Shown here piece after piece: positions 16,315-25,457 of a stretch of DNA of 64,000 nucleotides (position 1 is its first letter; every line of letters starts with the position of its first letter). The notes under the pieces are model-generated. The model searched no databases. It worked only from the letters and a program-made list of their open reading frames with translations, and had not been told where the DNA came from. Where the stretch lies: the NCBI GenBank assembly GCA_964408805.1, contig CAYPAV010000005.1, forward strand, positions 124,001 through 188,000, written 5' to 3'. A program made the position numbers and the translations under genes. The stretch is from CAYPAV01 sp964408805. Its GTDB lineage: Bacteria > Pseudomonadota > Alphaproteobacteria > UBA8366.

Positions 16315-17553
16315 ATGACGGGCCTCGACGGAAATGGGATATCGCGGCGGGAAAGCGTTGCGGTCAAGGTCGGGTCGGTGACCATTGGGGGCGCCGCGCC
16401 GATTGTCGTCCAGTCGATGACCAACACCGACACCGCCGACGCCGATGCGACCGCGCGCCAGATCGAGGATCTGCACCGGGCGGGATCGGAGCTGGTCCGC
16501 ATCACGGTCGACCGCGAGGAGGCGGCCCGGGCCGTGCCCCACATCAAGGAAAAGCTGCTGGCGCGGGGCGTGGAAGTGCCGATCGTCGGCGATTTCCACT
16601 ACATCGGCCACAAGCTGCTGACGACCTATCCCGCCTGCGCCGAGGCGCTCGACAAATACCGCATCAATCCCGGCAATGTCGGCTTCCGCGAGAAGCGGGA
16701 CACCCAATTCTCGCAAATGATCGAGACGGCGCTGGAGTACGACCGGCCGGTGCGGATCGGCGTGAACTGGGGCAGTCTCGATCAGGAGTTGCTGGCCCAT
16801 CTGATGGACGAGAACTCCAAGCTGAGCGCGCCAAAAAACGCGACCGAGGTCATGCATGAGGCGCTTGTCGCCTCGGCGATCGAAAACGCAAAGCGAGCCG
16901 AAGAGATCGGTCTCGGCACCGACAAAATCATTCTTTCCTGCAAGGTCAGCGAGGTGCAATCACTGGTCTCGGTCTACACCGAGCTGGCGCGGCGCGGACC
17001 CTATGCGCTCCATCTCGGCCTCACCGAGGCGGGCATGGGGTCGAAGGGAATCGTCGCGTCGACGGCGGCGCTCGCGGTCCTTCTGCAGCAGGGTATCGGC
17101 GACACCATTCGCATTTCCCTCACGCCCGAGCCCGGCGGCGACCGCACGGAGGAAGTGATCGTCGCGCAGCAGATCCTGCAAACCATGGGGTTCCGAGCCT
17201 TCATGCCACTGGTCACCGCGTGTCCCGGCTGCGGCCGGACCACGAGCACCGTCTTTCAGGAACTGGCGGGCAAGATTCAAGCCTATGTGCGCGACCGCAT
17301 GCCGGAATGGCGCGACAGTTACGTCGGCGTCGAGGAGCTGCAGCTCGCGGTGATGGGCTGCATCGTGAACGGTCCCGGCGAATCGAAGCACGCCGATATC
17401 GGCATCAGCCTGCCCGGCACCGGCGAGACGCCCGCGGCCCCGGTCTTCATCGACGGTGAAAAGCGCATGACGCTCCGCGGCGAGGGTCTGGCCGAACAAT
17501 TCCAGAAGATCGTTGAGGATTACGTCGACGAGACCTACGAGAAGCGAATTTAA
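16315..17553 (+). CDS. ispG: 4-hydroxy-3-methylbut-2-en-1-yl diphosphate synthase (flavodoxin)
   Basis: 412 residues. It has the N-terminal TIM-barrel motifs IVVQSMTNTDTAD and GNVGFREK, and the 4Fe-4S domain Cys residues in TACPGCGRTT and GCIVNGPGE. The enzyme performs the penultimate step of the non-mevalonate (MEP) isoprenoid pathway, reducing MEcPP to HMBPP. This single essential gene stands without other isoprenoid genes. ATG 16315 follows AAAGGGGCGG. Confidence 0.97.
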   Translation: MTGLDGNGISRRESVAVKVGSVTIGGAAPIVVQSMTNTDTADADATARQIEDLHRAGSELVRITVDREEAARAVPHIKEKLLARGVEVPIVGDFHYIGHKLLTTYPACAEALDKYRINPGNVGFREKRDTQFSQMIETALEYDRPVRIGVNWGSLDQELLAHLMDENSKLSAPKNATEVMHEALVASAIENAKRAEEIGLGTDKIILSCKVSEVQSLVSVYTELARRGPYALHLGLTEAGMGSKGIVASTAALAVLLQQGIGDTIRISLTPEPGGDRTEEVIVAQQILQTMGFRAFMPLVTACPGCGRTTSTVFQELAGKIQAYVRDRMPEWRDSYVGVEELQLAVMGCIVNGPGESKHADIGISLPGTGETPAAPVFIDGEKRMTLRGEGLAEQFQKIVEDYVDETYEKRI

Positions 17554-17662
17554 TCCTGGCTTCCGGAACCCACCCCGCTATCATGATCTCCGCGTCGACG
17601 TTACGGCTTCGGCTTGTCGGCGGACAGGGAGCAAAAAAAATAGCGGTGCCTTTGGGGGGCGC

Positions 17663-18637
17663 ATGGCCGAGCCGGTTCTTGAGATCGACGATCTCACGAT
17701 TGAATTCCAGCTGAAACGCGGGAAATTGCGCGCTGTCGACAGCGTCTCTCTCTCGATCGAAAAGGGCGAAACCTTTGGTCTCGTCGGCGAGTCGGGGTCG
17801 GGCAAGACCGTGACCGCGCGTTCGATCATGCGGCTGATACCGGTCCCGCCGGGCGAGATCGTCAATGGCGAGGTTCGCTTCGAGGGCCGGAACGTATACG
17901 ACATGACCGATCTCGAAATGCGCAACGTCCGCGGCAAACAGATCGCCATGGTCTTCCAGGAGCCGATGAGCGCGCTCAACCCCGTCTTCACGGTCGGGTC
18001 GCAGATCATCGATGCGTTGCGCACGAACCTGAACATGTCGGCGCCGGACGCGCGCGAACGCTGTATCGAGCTGATGCAGCTCGTCGGCATTCCCTCGCCG
18101 GAGCGCCGCATTGACAGCTATGTTCATGAATTCTCCGGCGGCATGCGCCAACGCGTCATGCTCGCCATGGCGTTGAGCTGCGACCCCACATTCCTGATCG
18201 CCGATGAGCCAACCACGGCGCTCGACGTGACCATTCAGGCGACGATCCTGGAGCTGATCCAGAGCATGATCGAGCGCTTTCACATGTCGCTCATCTTCAT
18301 CACCCATAATCTCGGTGTGGTGGCGCATGCCTGTGATTCCATCGGCGTCATGTATGCGTCGCACATCGTCGAGCTGGGCAAGAAGGACGAGATATTCAAA
18401 AACCCGCAGCATCCGTATACGGTCGGGCTGTTGAACTCGATCCCCCGGCTCGATACGCAGACGAAATATCTCACCCCGATCAAGGGGTTGGTCTGCAATA
18501 TGATGGACCCGCCGCCGGGCTGTAAGTTCAATCCGCGTTGCGAACACGCGATGGATATTTGCCGCCGCGAGATCCCCGAGATGAAGGAAGTGGCGCCGGG
18601 CCATTTCGCGGCCTGCCACCTGCACGATCAAGGTTGA
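17663..18637 (+). CDS. dppD: Peptide ABC transporter ATP-binding protein (DppD/OppD-like)
   Basis: 324 residues. Walker A is GESGSGKT at about 41-48, the Q-loop VFQEPMSALNP, the signature FSGGMRQR, Walker B LIADEPTTALD and the H-loop ITHNL. The C-terminal oligopeptide-type extension GCKFNPRCEHAMDICR contains Cys residues of the kind that bind an iron-sulfur cluster in some family members. It powers import of peptides or similar solutes. ATG 17663 is preceded by GGGGGG. It is followed by the partner ATPase after 4 bases. Confidence 0.9.
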   Translation: MAEPVLEIDDLTIEFQLKRGKLRAVDSVSLSIEKGETFGLVGESGSGKTVTARSIMRLIPVPPGEIVNGEVRFEGRNVYDMTDLEMRNVRGKQIAMVFQEPMSALNPVFTVGSQIIDALRTNLNMSAPDARERCIELMQLVGIPSPERRIDSYVHEFSGGMRQRVMLAMALSCDPTFLIADEPTTALDVTIQATILELIQSMIERFHMSLIFITHNLGVVAHACDSIGVMYASHIVELGKKDEIFKNPQHPYTVGLLNSIPRLDTQTKYLTPIKGLVCNMMDPPPGCKFNPRCEHAMDICRREIPEMKEVAPGHFAACHLHDQG

Positions 18638-18641
18638 AGCA

Positions 18642-19640
18642 ATGGATGCGAGCGTAGCAAGCGACGATGTCCTGCTGGAGGTCAAGGACCTCACCAAGCA
18701 TTTCATGCTGCACGCCGATTGGGCCTCCAAGATGGCCGGCGAAAAGGCGCAGGCCCTGAAGGCGGTCGACGGGATCAGTTTCTTCATCCGCAAGGGCGAG
18801 ACTCTTGGGCTGGTCGGCGAGTCGGGCTGCGGGAAATCGACGACGGCCCGCCTGATTACCCGTCTTATCGAGCCGTCGTCGGGCGAAATTCGCCTGCGCG
18901 GAGAGGATCTCCTCTCGTTTTCCGCGGAGCGCATGCAAGATGTCCGCAAGGAAATCCAACTTGTTTTCCAGGACCCCTATAGCTCGCTTAATCCGCGCAA
19001 GACGATCATGCAGATACTGAGCCGGCCGCTCGAAATCCATGGGTTGGCGGACAATTGGATCCAAAAGCGCGAACGGGTTCTGGAACTCCTCCGCTATGTC
19101 GGGCTCGGGATCGAGCATGTGGACCGATATCCACACGAATTTTCGGGCGGGCAGCGTCAACGGATCGCGATCGCGCGGGCGCTCTCGGTCAGCCCCGAGC
19201 TGGTCATCGGCGACGAGCCGGTTTCCGCCCTCGACGTTTCGATCCAGGCGCAGATTCTCAACCTTTTCCGCGATCTGCAGGAAGAGTTCGAGCTCACCTA
19301 TCTGTTCATCGCCCACGATCTGAGCGTGATCCGCCATATCAGCGATCGGGTCGCGGTGATGTACGTCGGAAAGATCGTCGAGGCGGGCCCGGTGGACCGG
19401 CTTTTTTCGGAACCACTTCATCCCTATACCAAAGCACTGCTGGCGGCCGTGCCGGAAGCCGACATCGACAAGCCGCCGCCGAAGCTGACCTTGCAGGGCG
19501 AGGTCTCGACCCCGGTCGATCCGCCGCCCGGTTGTCGGCTTTGCACGCGCTGCCCGTTGGAATCCAAGATCTGCAGCGAAGTGGAGCCGGAGCTCGTCGA
19601 CACGGGCGATGGGCGCCATGTCGCCTGCCACAAACTTTGA
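18642..19640 (+). CDS. dppF: Peptide ABC transporter ATP-binding protein (DppF/OppF-like)
   Basis: 332 residues. Walker A GESGCGKST, Q-loop VFQDPYSSLNPRKT, signature FSGGQRQR, Walker B VIGDEPVSALDVS and H-loop IAHDLSVI are all present, with the C-terminal GCRLCTRCPLESKIC Cys-rich extension. It would pair with the upstream ATPase as the motor heterodimer. The cognate permeases and binding protein are probably those at 23.4-27.1 kb on the other strand, since no other peptide ABC genes are in the window. Confidence 0.9.
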   Translation: MDASVASDDVLLEVKDLTKHFMLHADWASKMAGEKAQALKAVDGISFFIRKGETLGLVGESGCGKSTTARLITRLIEPSSGEIRLRGEDLLSFSAERMQDVRKEIQLVFQDPYSSLNPRKTIMQILSRPLEIHGLADNWIQKRERVLELLRYVGLGIEHVDRYPHEFSGGQRQRIAIARALSVSPELVIGDEPVSALDVSIQAQILNLFRDLQEEFELTYLFIAHDLSVIRHISDRVAVMYVGKIVEAGPVDRLFSEPLHPYTKALLAAVPEADIDKPPPKLTLQGEVSTPVDPPPGCRLCTRCPLESKICSEVEPELVDTGDGRHVACHKL

Positions 19641-19763
19641 CGGGCCGGCCAAGAAACGGCTAAAAGATTCGGAAATTTCGATTGCGTTGGTATTGGCCCG
19701 ATCGAGAGGTGGGGTGAATTTGCGCCGGTTTGACGATTAGCGCGAGGTTCCGGAGTCGTTAAA

Positions 19764-20756
19764 ATGGATGGTCAAGAGACATCGGAGAATTTTTCCGGAT
19801 CGCATGACGGCCCTGTAGCGGCCGTACAAGAGTTTGCGGCGGCGGTTCGCGACGGCGTTCAACGCGTCATCGTCGGCAAGTCGGAAGCGATCGATCATGT
19901 CATCGTCGCCCTATTGTCGCGCGGCCATGTCTTGATCGAGGATGTCCCGGGAACCGGCAAAACCTCGATGTCGAAGGCGTTGGCGGCCAACTTGCGCTGT
20001 AAGTTCCGGCGCATTCAGTTCACGCCAGATCTGGTGCCGGCCGACGTGCTCGGCGTCAATTACTTTGATTTGGACCGGCGTGAATTCGAGTTTCGCGCTG
20101 GGCCGGTCTTCACCCAAATCCTGCTCGCAGACGAAATCAACCGTGCGACGCCGCGCACCCAGGCAGCTCTCTTGGAGGCGATGCAGGAACGTCAGGTGTC
20201 GATCGACGGCGATACGAAACCCCTGCCAACACCATTTTTCGTCGTCGCGACGTTGAACCCGGTGGAGATGGAAGGCACGTTTCCATTGCCGGAGGCCCAG
20301 CTCGACCGCTTTCTTCTCCGTGTGGCGCTTGGTTATCCGAGCGAGGCAGACGAAGCGGCAATGCTGGTCCGGTTTCAGGCCGCGCCCGAGGGTCCTGAAT
20401 TGGCGTCGGTAGCAGGGCCGGAGGAAATCGCGCGGGCACAGGCCGCAGTCGATCGGATCTCGGTCGATGACGGGGTTCGGACCTATTTGATTTCGATCGT
20501 GACAGCTACGCGCGGCGACGACCGTCTTCGCATCGGCGCCAGCCCGCGCGCAGCCCTGGTACTGCAGACCGCAAGCCAGGCGCAAGCGGCCATGTCGGGC
20601 CGGGCCTACGTCCTGCCGGACGACGTGAAGGCGCTTGCGGTTCCGGTATTGGCGCACCGGCTGGTGGTCGAACCGGCCGCCCGGCTTCGCGGTGTCGAGC
20701 CGGCCGGAATTGTCGCCGAGATTCTCGACCGAACGACGGTACCGATCGAATCCTGA
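19764..20756 (+). CDS. MoxR-family AAA+ ATPase
   Basis: 330 residues. Walker A GTGKTSMSKALA follows EDVP, and Walker B is LADEINRATPRTQAALLEAM, both typical of MoxR; the C-terminal lid domain has the sensor-2 region SPRAALVLQTASQAQA. MoxR ATPases act as chaperones or metal-insertion factors, usually with a DUF58 partner, as here. It is first in a three-gene operon with DUF58 and DUF4129 genes. Confidence 0.93.
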   Translation: MDGQETSENFSGSHDGPVAAVQEFAAAVRDGVQRVIVGKSEAIDHVIVALLSRGHVLIEDVPGTGKTSMSKALAANLRCKFRRIQFTPDLVPADVLGVNYFDLDRREFEFRAGPVFTQILLADEINRATPRTQAALLEAMQERQVSIDGDTKPLPTPFFVVATLNPVEMEGTFPLPEAQLDRFLLRVALGYPSEADEAAMLVRFQAAPEGPELASVAGPEEIARAQAAVDRISVDDGVRTYLISIVTATRGDDRLRIGASPRAALVLQTASQAQAAMSGRAYVLPDDVKALAVPVLAHRLVVEPAARLRGVEPAGIVAEILDRTTVPIES

Positions 20757-20770
20757 GAGGACATCGGCCG

Positions 20771-22069
20771 ATGGCCATGACCGAAAGCTCCCTAATCAAT
20801 GACCGATCGGGCCGGTGGCGACGGTCGGGGGGCGTGGTCTCCGATATCATCGTGATGATATTGATCGTCGTTGCGATCGTCGGCGCGGCGAACGGAAAGC
20901 CTTTCGTCGCGGCGCTTTGCGGGTTCGTGCTGGTCGTCGCCTTTATCTCGCGTCTATGGACACGATTGGCGCTGGTCGAGGTCGAATACGACTGCACACC
21001 ATCCGGCGGCAGGATGGTGGAGGGCGACCGTGTCGACCTCGTGCTCACCATCGAGAACAACAAGCCGCTGCCATTGCCGTGGTTGACCGTCTCGGAGCTG
21101 GCCCCGGCCGGATTGCGGCTCGCACGTGATGCCCATCTCGTATTCGGCCAGTTCCGGCCGACCGAGATCAAGGAAACGGTCGGTCTCGGTCAATATCAGC
21201 GCCTCACCATTCGACATTCCGTCATCGGCGCGCGGCGCGGGATTTACGCCTTCGGACCGACGAAAATCGTCAGCGGCGATATTTTCGGTTTCTACGAGGC
21301 GCGGCGGGATGTCCCGAAACGATCGCCAAGCCTCATCGTCTATCCGCGAACCGTCCCGCTGCCGGATTTCGAGCTTCCGTCGCTGCGACCGATCGGCGAT
21401 GCCTGGTCGAGGTCGCGGCTGGCGGAGGATCCGACCCGGCCGAACGGCGTTCGCGAATACCGGACCGGCGATCCGATGCGCCGGATCGACTGGAAGACGA
21501 CGGCACGCCGCGGCGAGGTCTTCGTCCGGACCTATGACCCGAGCGTCTCGCAACGGGTCGTGATCATGCTCGACTGCAACGTCCGCGACCCGCGCGATTG
21601 GAGCGAACGGGTCGAGGTGCTGGAATCGATTGTCGTCGGTGCCGCCTCGGTCGCCCTTCGGTCGGTCGAGCTGGGATATGCGGTGGGTCTTGTCTCCAAC
21701 GGCATTTCGACCAGCGCCGGCGCACCCGCGGTGGTGACGCCGAGCGCCGGCCCGGGTCAGCTTCCGGCACTGATGACGTCGCTCGCGGGGGCGAGTTCGA
21801 TGGCATCTCGGTCGATCCAGTCGTTGGTGACACGGTTCGGAGCGGAAGCCATACCGACGGGCGCCACCATCGTCTACATCGCCGGCGTGTTCCATTCCGG
21901 CACCGTCGAGTATGTCGTCGATCTAGCGCGGCGCGGCCATCGAATACGCGCACTCTATGCCGGGAACGGCGCGCCGCCGGAGCTACCCAATCTGCCAATC
22001 GAGGACTGCCGCGCGCTCTTCTCGACAAACCCTGAGGAACCGGTCGAGGCGGAGCGGACACATGTCTGA
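20771..22069 (+). CDS. DUF58 domain-containing protein
   Basis: 432 residues. Two hydrophobic spans near residues 20-60 anchor the protein. The DUF58 core is seen as GVREYRTGDPMRRIDWKTTA followed by GEVFVRTYDPSVSQRVVIMLD, the start of a von Willebrand A-like fold. Partner proteins of MoxR ATPases are of this type. Its stop overlaps the start of the next gene by 8 bases, showing translational coupling. The function in this organism is unknown. Confidence 0.9.
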   Translation: MAMTESSLINDRSGRWRRSGGVVSDIIVMILIVVAIVGAANGKPFVAALCGFVLVVAFISRLWTRLALVEVEYDCTPSGGRMVEGDRVDLVLTIENNKPLPLPWLTVSELAPAGLRLARDAHLVFGQFRPTEIKETVGLGQYQRLTIRHSVIGARRGIYAFGPTKIVSGDIFGFYEARRDVPKRSPSLIVYPRTVPLPDFELPSLRPIGDAWSRSRLAEDPTRPNGVREYRTGDPMRRIDWKTTARRGEVFVRTYDPSVSQRVVIMLDCNVRDPRDWSERVEVLESIVVGAASVALRSVELGYAVGLVSNGISTSAGAPAVVTPSAGPGQLPALMTSLAGASSMASRSIQSLVTRFGAEAIPTGATIVYIAGVFHSGTVEYVVDLARRGHRIRALYAGNGAPPELPNLPIEDCRALFSTNPEEPVEAERTHV

Positions 22070-23429
22070 TCGGCGTGACATGATCGCGATCCTTGCAACC
22101 GTCGTGACCGAGACAGTGTGGCTTTATCCCATCCTCGGCATCGTCGGTTTTATATTCAATCAAAATGAATCACCGATCCCGCTGGCGGTTGTCGCCGTTT
22201 TTATCGGCCTTGGCGTCGTCGCCGGGCGTCTGGTCGCGATATGGGTTGAAGATGAGAGCGCACGAGCGCCGATTCAGGCGCTCATCGGGCTCGCCGTGAT
22301 TTACCTGATCATGGCGGCACTCGCCAATCCCGGCGGGTACGACCCGTTCTGGGGTCCTCGGCTGATCGGCGGAGGATTTCCCGGGCGAACGATGGCGGGT
22401 CTGATTGTCGGCACCATGGCGGCCGCGGTCCTATGGTTCCGAGGGACGCGGATCGCCGCCGAGATTCATCCCGAATATCGCCTGAGGCAAAGTTTCCGAA
22501 TGGGGATCGTCGCCCTGGCGGTGGCAATCCTAGCCGAGCAGGCGAGCGGCCGGGAATTTCACGCGACCGCCATGCTGGTGCCTCTGTTCGTGGTTAGTCT
22601 GGCGGGACTCGCCTTCGCGCGCCTGCCGCCCGGCGGCATGTGGGCGCGGGTCGTCGGCTTGGCCGTGGCGCTGGTGGTCGGCGGCGGCATGGTTCTGGGC
22701 GCGATTGGTGCCGTGGTCGGCGGTCGGGGCCTCGAGCTGCTGGCGATCGGCTGGCATTATTTCATCGAAGGCACTGCTTGGCTGGTGAATTTCCTGCTGG
22801 CGCCGTTGCTCGAACTTTTCTTCCTGTTGATCGATTGGATTCGCGGCGGCGAGGACCCCTGGAAGGGCAAGGGACTGCCGCGGCTGGAGAAATTTTCCTG
22901 GTGGGATCGCATCGACCCCAGCAACACGCCGCCCTTCCTCGACGTGATCATTCAATTCCTCAAATATCCGGCGATGCTGATTTTTATCTACCTGCTTTAT
23001 CGCATGCTGGTTTGGGGTCACCGCCAGTATTTCGCCCGTGGACGGGCCGCGACGATCGCCGACCGCGAATCGACAAGGGGAGACGCCAATGTGACGGCTG
23101 ATCTGATCCGTCTGGCGCTGAGCCTGACGCCCGATTGGATGCGCCCGAAACCGCGGCGTGCCGGGCCGAGCTATGCCGCGGACTTGCCGGGAATATCGGA
23201 GGTCTATGCACTCTACTTCGATATGCTTCGCGCCGCCGCCGCACAGGGGTACGCGTTTAGCCCCGCATTGACGCCGGGCGAACAGCGTGAACATGTCCAA
23301 GCGGTCTTGCCCGATACGCCGGTCGATCAAATTACCGACCGTTTCAACGAAGCGCGGTACGGAAACATCCCAAGCAGCCCCGAGGCCGTTGCCCGTCTGC
23401 GGCAACGCTTCGAAACGACGGTCGGCTAA
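22062..23429 (+). CDS. Polytopic membrane protein with C-terminal DUF4129-like domain
   Basis: 455 residues starting MSDRRDMIAILATVV, overlapping the DUF58 gene. About eight or nine hydrophobic spans lie between residues 10 and 325. The soluble C-terminus (LPGISEVYALYFDMLRAAAA, then LTPGEQREHVQAVLP) resembles the DUF4129 domain that often ends transglutaminase-like proteins in MoxR operons. No transglutaminase Cys-His-Asp core is present. It probably forms a membrane platform for the MoxR/DUF58 pair; this is inference. Confidence 0.8.
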   Translation: MSDRRDMIAILATVVTETVWLYPILGIVGFIFNQNESPIPLAVVAVFIGLGVVAGRLVAIWVEDESARAPIQALIGLAVIYLIMAALANPGGYDPFWGPRLIGGGFPGRTMAGLIVGTMAAAVLWFRGTRIAAEIHPEYRLRQSFRMGIVALAVAILAEQASGREFHATAMLVPLFVVSLAGLAFARLPPGGMWARVVGLAVALVVGGGMVLGAIGAVVGGRGLELLAIGWHYFIEGTAWLVNFLLAPLLELFFLLIDWIRGGEDPWKGKGLPRLEKFSWWDRIDPSNTPPFLDVIIQFLKYPAMLIFIYLLYRMLVWGHRQYFARGRAATIADRESTRGDANVTADLIRLALSLTPDWMRPKPRRAGPSYAADLPGISEVYALYFDMLRAAAAQGYAFSPALTPGEQREHVQAVLPDTPVDQITDRFNEARYGNIPSSPEAVARLRQRFETTVG

Positions 23430-23445
23430 GCCTGAATATCGTCGT

Positions 23446-24393
23446 CTACCGTTCCGCCAACCGCGGATCCAGAATATCGCGGAGGCCGTCGCCGAAGAGA
23501 TTGAAGGCGAGAACCGTGTAGCAGATCGCCAAACCCGGATAGACCGCGATCATCGGCGCTTTCTCCATGTAATCGCGGGCCGCGCTGAGATCGGCACCCC
23601 AATCGGGTGTCGGCGGCGGCGAGCCGAGGCCCAGGAAGGACAGGGCGGCGATGATGAGGATGACATAGCCAAGCCGCACAGTCGCATTGACGATCAGCGG
23701 CGAGACGATATTCGGCAGGATCTGGCGCAACGCGATAAGCGAATCCCTTTCACCGACCACATGCGAAGCCTCGACGTATTCCTTTTTCTTCTCGGCAAGC
23801 ACCGAGCCGCGCGCGAGGCGGGCCACTTCGGGCATGAAGGCAAAACCGAGCGCAAAAATTAAAATCAAATCGTTCCAAAAACCTTCCATTTTCCACTCTC
23901 GCGCGAGCGTCACGATGAGCAGATAGAGCAAGAGTCCGGGGAACGCCAAAAGGCCGTCGACGATCCGCATGGCTATGGTGTCCGTATACCCGCCGTAATA
24001 GCCCGACAGAACGCCGTAGGGCACGCCCAGCGCCAAGCCGAAAGTGACGGCTAGTATGCTGATGGTGACCAGGCGCCGCCCGCCCCAAAGGAGGCGCGAG
24101 ACGATATCCCGGCCGAGCCTGTCCGTCCCCAACGGATGTTTCATGCTCGGCTCCAGCAGGCGTTCCCGATAATTCTGCTTGGTCGGATCGTAGGAGGTCA
24201 GGACCGGTGTCGCGAGACAGGCCGAAAACAGGATCACCAGCATGATGAAACCGCAGAACGCTGTCTTGCTTTTCCTCAACTCGTCCCAGGCATTTCCGAT
24301 AACGACACGATAGCGCGCCATCCGCTCGGCGAAGGTGGGGACGTGGATGTCGACGGCAGTCTTGATGTCGCTTCGGAGATCCGTGTCGGTCAT
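23446..24393 (-). CDS. dppC: Peptide ABC transporter permease (DppC/OppC-like)
   Basis: 315 residues. The N-terminal OppC-type span GFIMLVILFSACLATPVL is followed by the HPLGTDRLGRDIVSRLLWG segment found in all DppC-type permeases. The EAA loop around EASHVVGERDSLIALRQILP contacts the ATPases. Six spans are expected. It is last in the operon dppA-dppB-dppC (leftward) and ends 16 bases from the convergent MoxR operon. Confidence 0.92.
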   Translation of the reverse strand: MTDTDLRSDIKTAVDIHVPTFAERMARYRVVIGNAWDELRKSKTAFCGFIMLVILFSACLATPVLTSYDPTKQNYRERLLEPSMKHPLGTDRLGRDIVSRLLWGGRRLVTISILAVTFGLALGVPYGVLSGYYGGYTDTIAMRIVDGLLAFPGLLLYLLIVTLAREWKMEGFWNDLILIFALGFAFMPEVARLARGSVLAEKKKEYVEASHVVGERDSLIALRQILPNIVSPLIVNATVRLGYVILIIAALSFLGLGSPPPTPDWGADLSAARDYMEKAPMIAVYPGLAICYTVLAFNLFGDGLRDILDPRLAER

Positions 24394-24405
24394 TTTTCGG
24401 CTCCC

Positions 24406-25356
24406 TCAGCTCAATTCGACGCGCGGGTTCAGGAAACGGTAGGTCAAATCGACCAGAAGATTGATCACGACGACAATGACCCCCAGAACCAGAACGCCGG
24501 CCTGGATCAGCGGATAGTCGCGCTGGACGATCGCATCGAAGATCGCCCGGCCGATCCCGGGCCAGGCGAAGATCGACTCGAGAACCACGGTACCGCCGAG
24601 CAGATTGGCGAGCTGGATGCCGCTGATCGTGATCGTCGGAATCATGGCGTTACGAAGGGTGTATTTGTAGATCACCTTGCCGTCGCTGAAACCCAGCGAG
24701 CGGGCGGTGTCGACATATTCCTTGTTCAATTCGTCCAACATGCTGGAACGCGTCAGGCGGGTCGTGTAGGCGGCCTGACGGAAACCGACGGCGGCCGCCG
24801 GCAAGATCAGGTATTTAAGGCTTTGCTGAAAATCTTCGAAGGGGCTGACGTAACCCGACGAGGGCAGCCAGCCGAGATAGAGCGCGAAGACCAACACGCA
24901 CATGATGGCGAACCAGAACTCGGGAATCGAAATTCCCGCGAGCGACGTCACCTGCGCCGCGTAGTCGGTCGGTGTGTTTCGTTTCACGGCGGCGATGGTA
25001 CCCAGCGGTACCGCGATGAAGATCGAAAGACCGATACCCACAAGCGCCAGATAGACCGTTGCCGGAATACCGGACATCAATTCGACGGTGACGGGGCGGC
25101 GCGTCATCAGGGATTTCCCGAAATCACCCTTCATCGCCCGATACAGCCACTTGCCGTATTGGACGTAGATCGGTTGATCGAGCCCGAATTCCTTCTCCAG
25201 CGCCGCCCGAACCTCGGGGTCCTCGATGTCTTCCTCGCCCATCATGGTGTCGATGATATCGCCCGGCAGAAGTTGGATGAAGCCGAACACCACCACCGTC
25301 AACACGAACAGGACGGGGATCAGATAGACGACGCGGCGGATGATGTAAGCGAGCAT
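24406..25356 (-). CDS. dppB: Peptide ABC transporter permease (DppB/OppB-like)
   Basis: 316 residues from MLAYIIRRVVYLIPVL, a classical DppB start; the frame is open 18 codons further upstream but without family similarity. The EAA loop is DTARSLGFSDGKVIYKYTLRN, and ESIFAWPGIGRAIFDAIVQRD is the conserved segment before the last spans. It forms the transmembrane channel with DppC. It lies 12 bases upstream of dppC. Confidence 0.92.
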   Translation of the reverse strand: MLAYIIRRVVYLIPVLFVLTVVVFGFIQLLPGDIIDTMMGEEDIEDPEVRAALEKEFGLDQPIYVQYGKWLYRAMKGDFGKSLMTRRPVTVELMSGIPATVYLALVGIGLSIFIAVPLGTIAAVKRNTPTDYAAQVTSLAGISIPEFWFAIMCVLVFALYLGWLPSSGYVSPFEDFQQSLKYLILPAAAVGFRQAAYTTRLTRSSMLDELNKEYVDTARSLGFSDGKVIYKYTLRNAMIPTITISGIQLANLLGGTVVLESIFAWPGIGRAIFDAIVQRDYPLIQAGVLVLGVIVVVINLLVDLTYRFLNPRVELS

Positions 25357-25457
25357 GCGGCGTGTAGCCCCTCTTTGGCCCTTGACTCGGACGACGCCGC
25401 CGCGGCCCAAATGGGACCGCGGCGGTTTCGTCTCAACTCACTATGACACCTTGCGCT

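Noticed and set aside
19641..19763. Possible extra small gene between dppF and moxR
   Set aside because: No open frame with a ribosome site or recognisable protein exists in these 123 bases.
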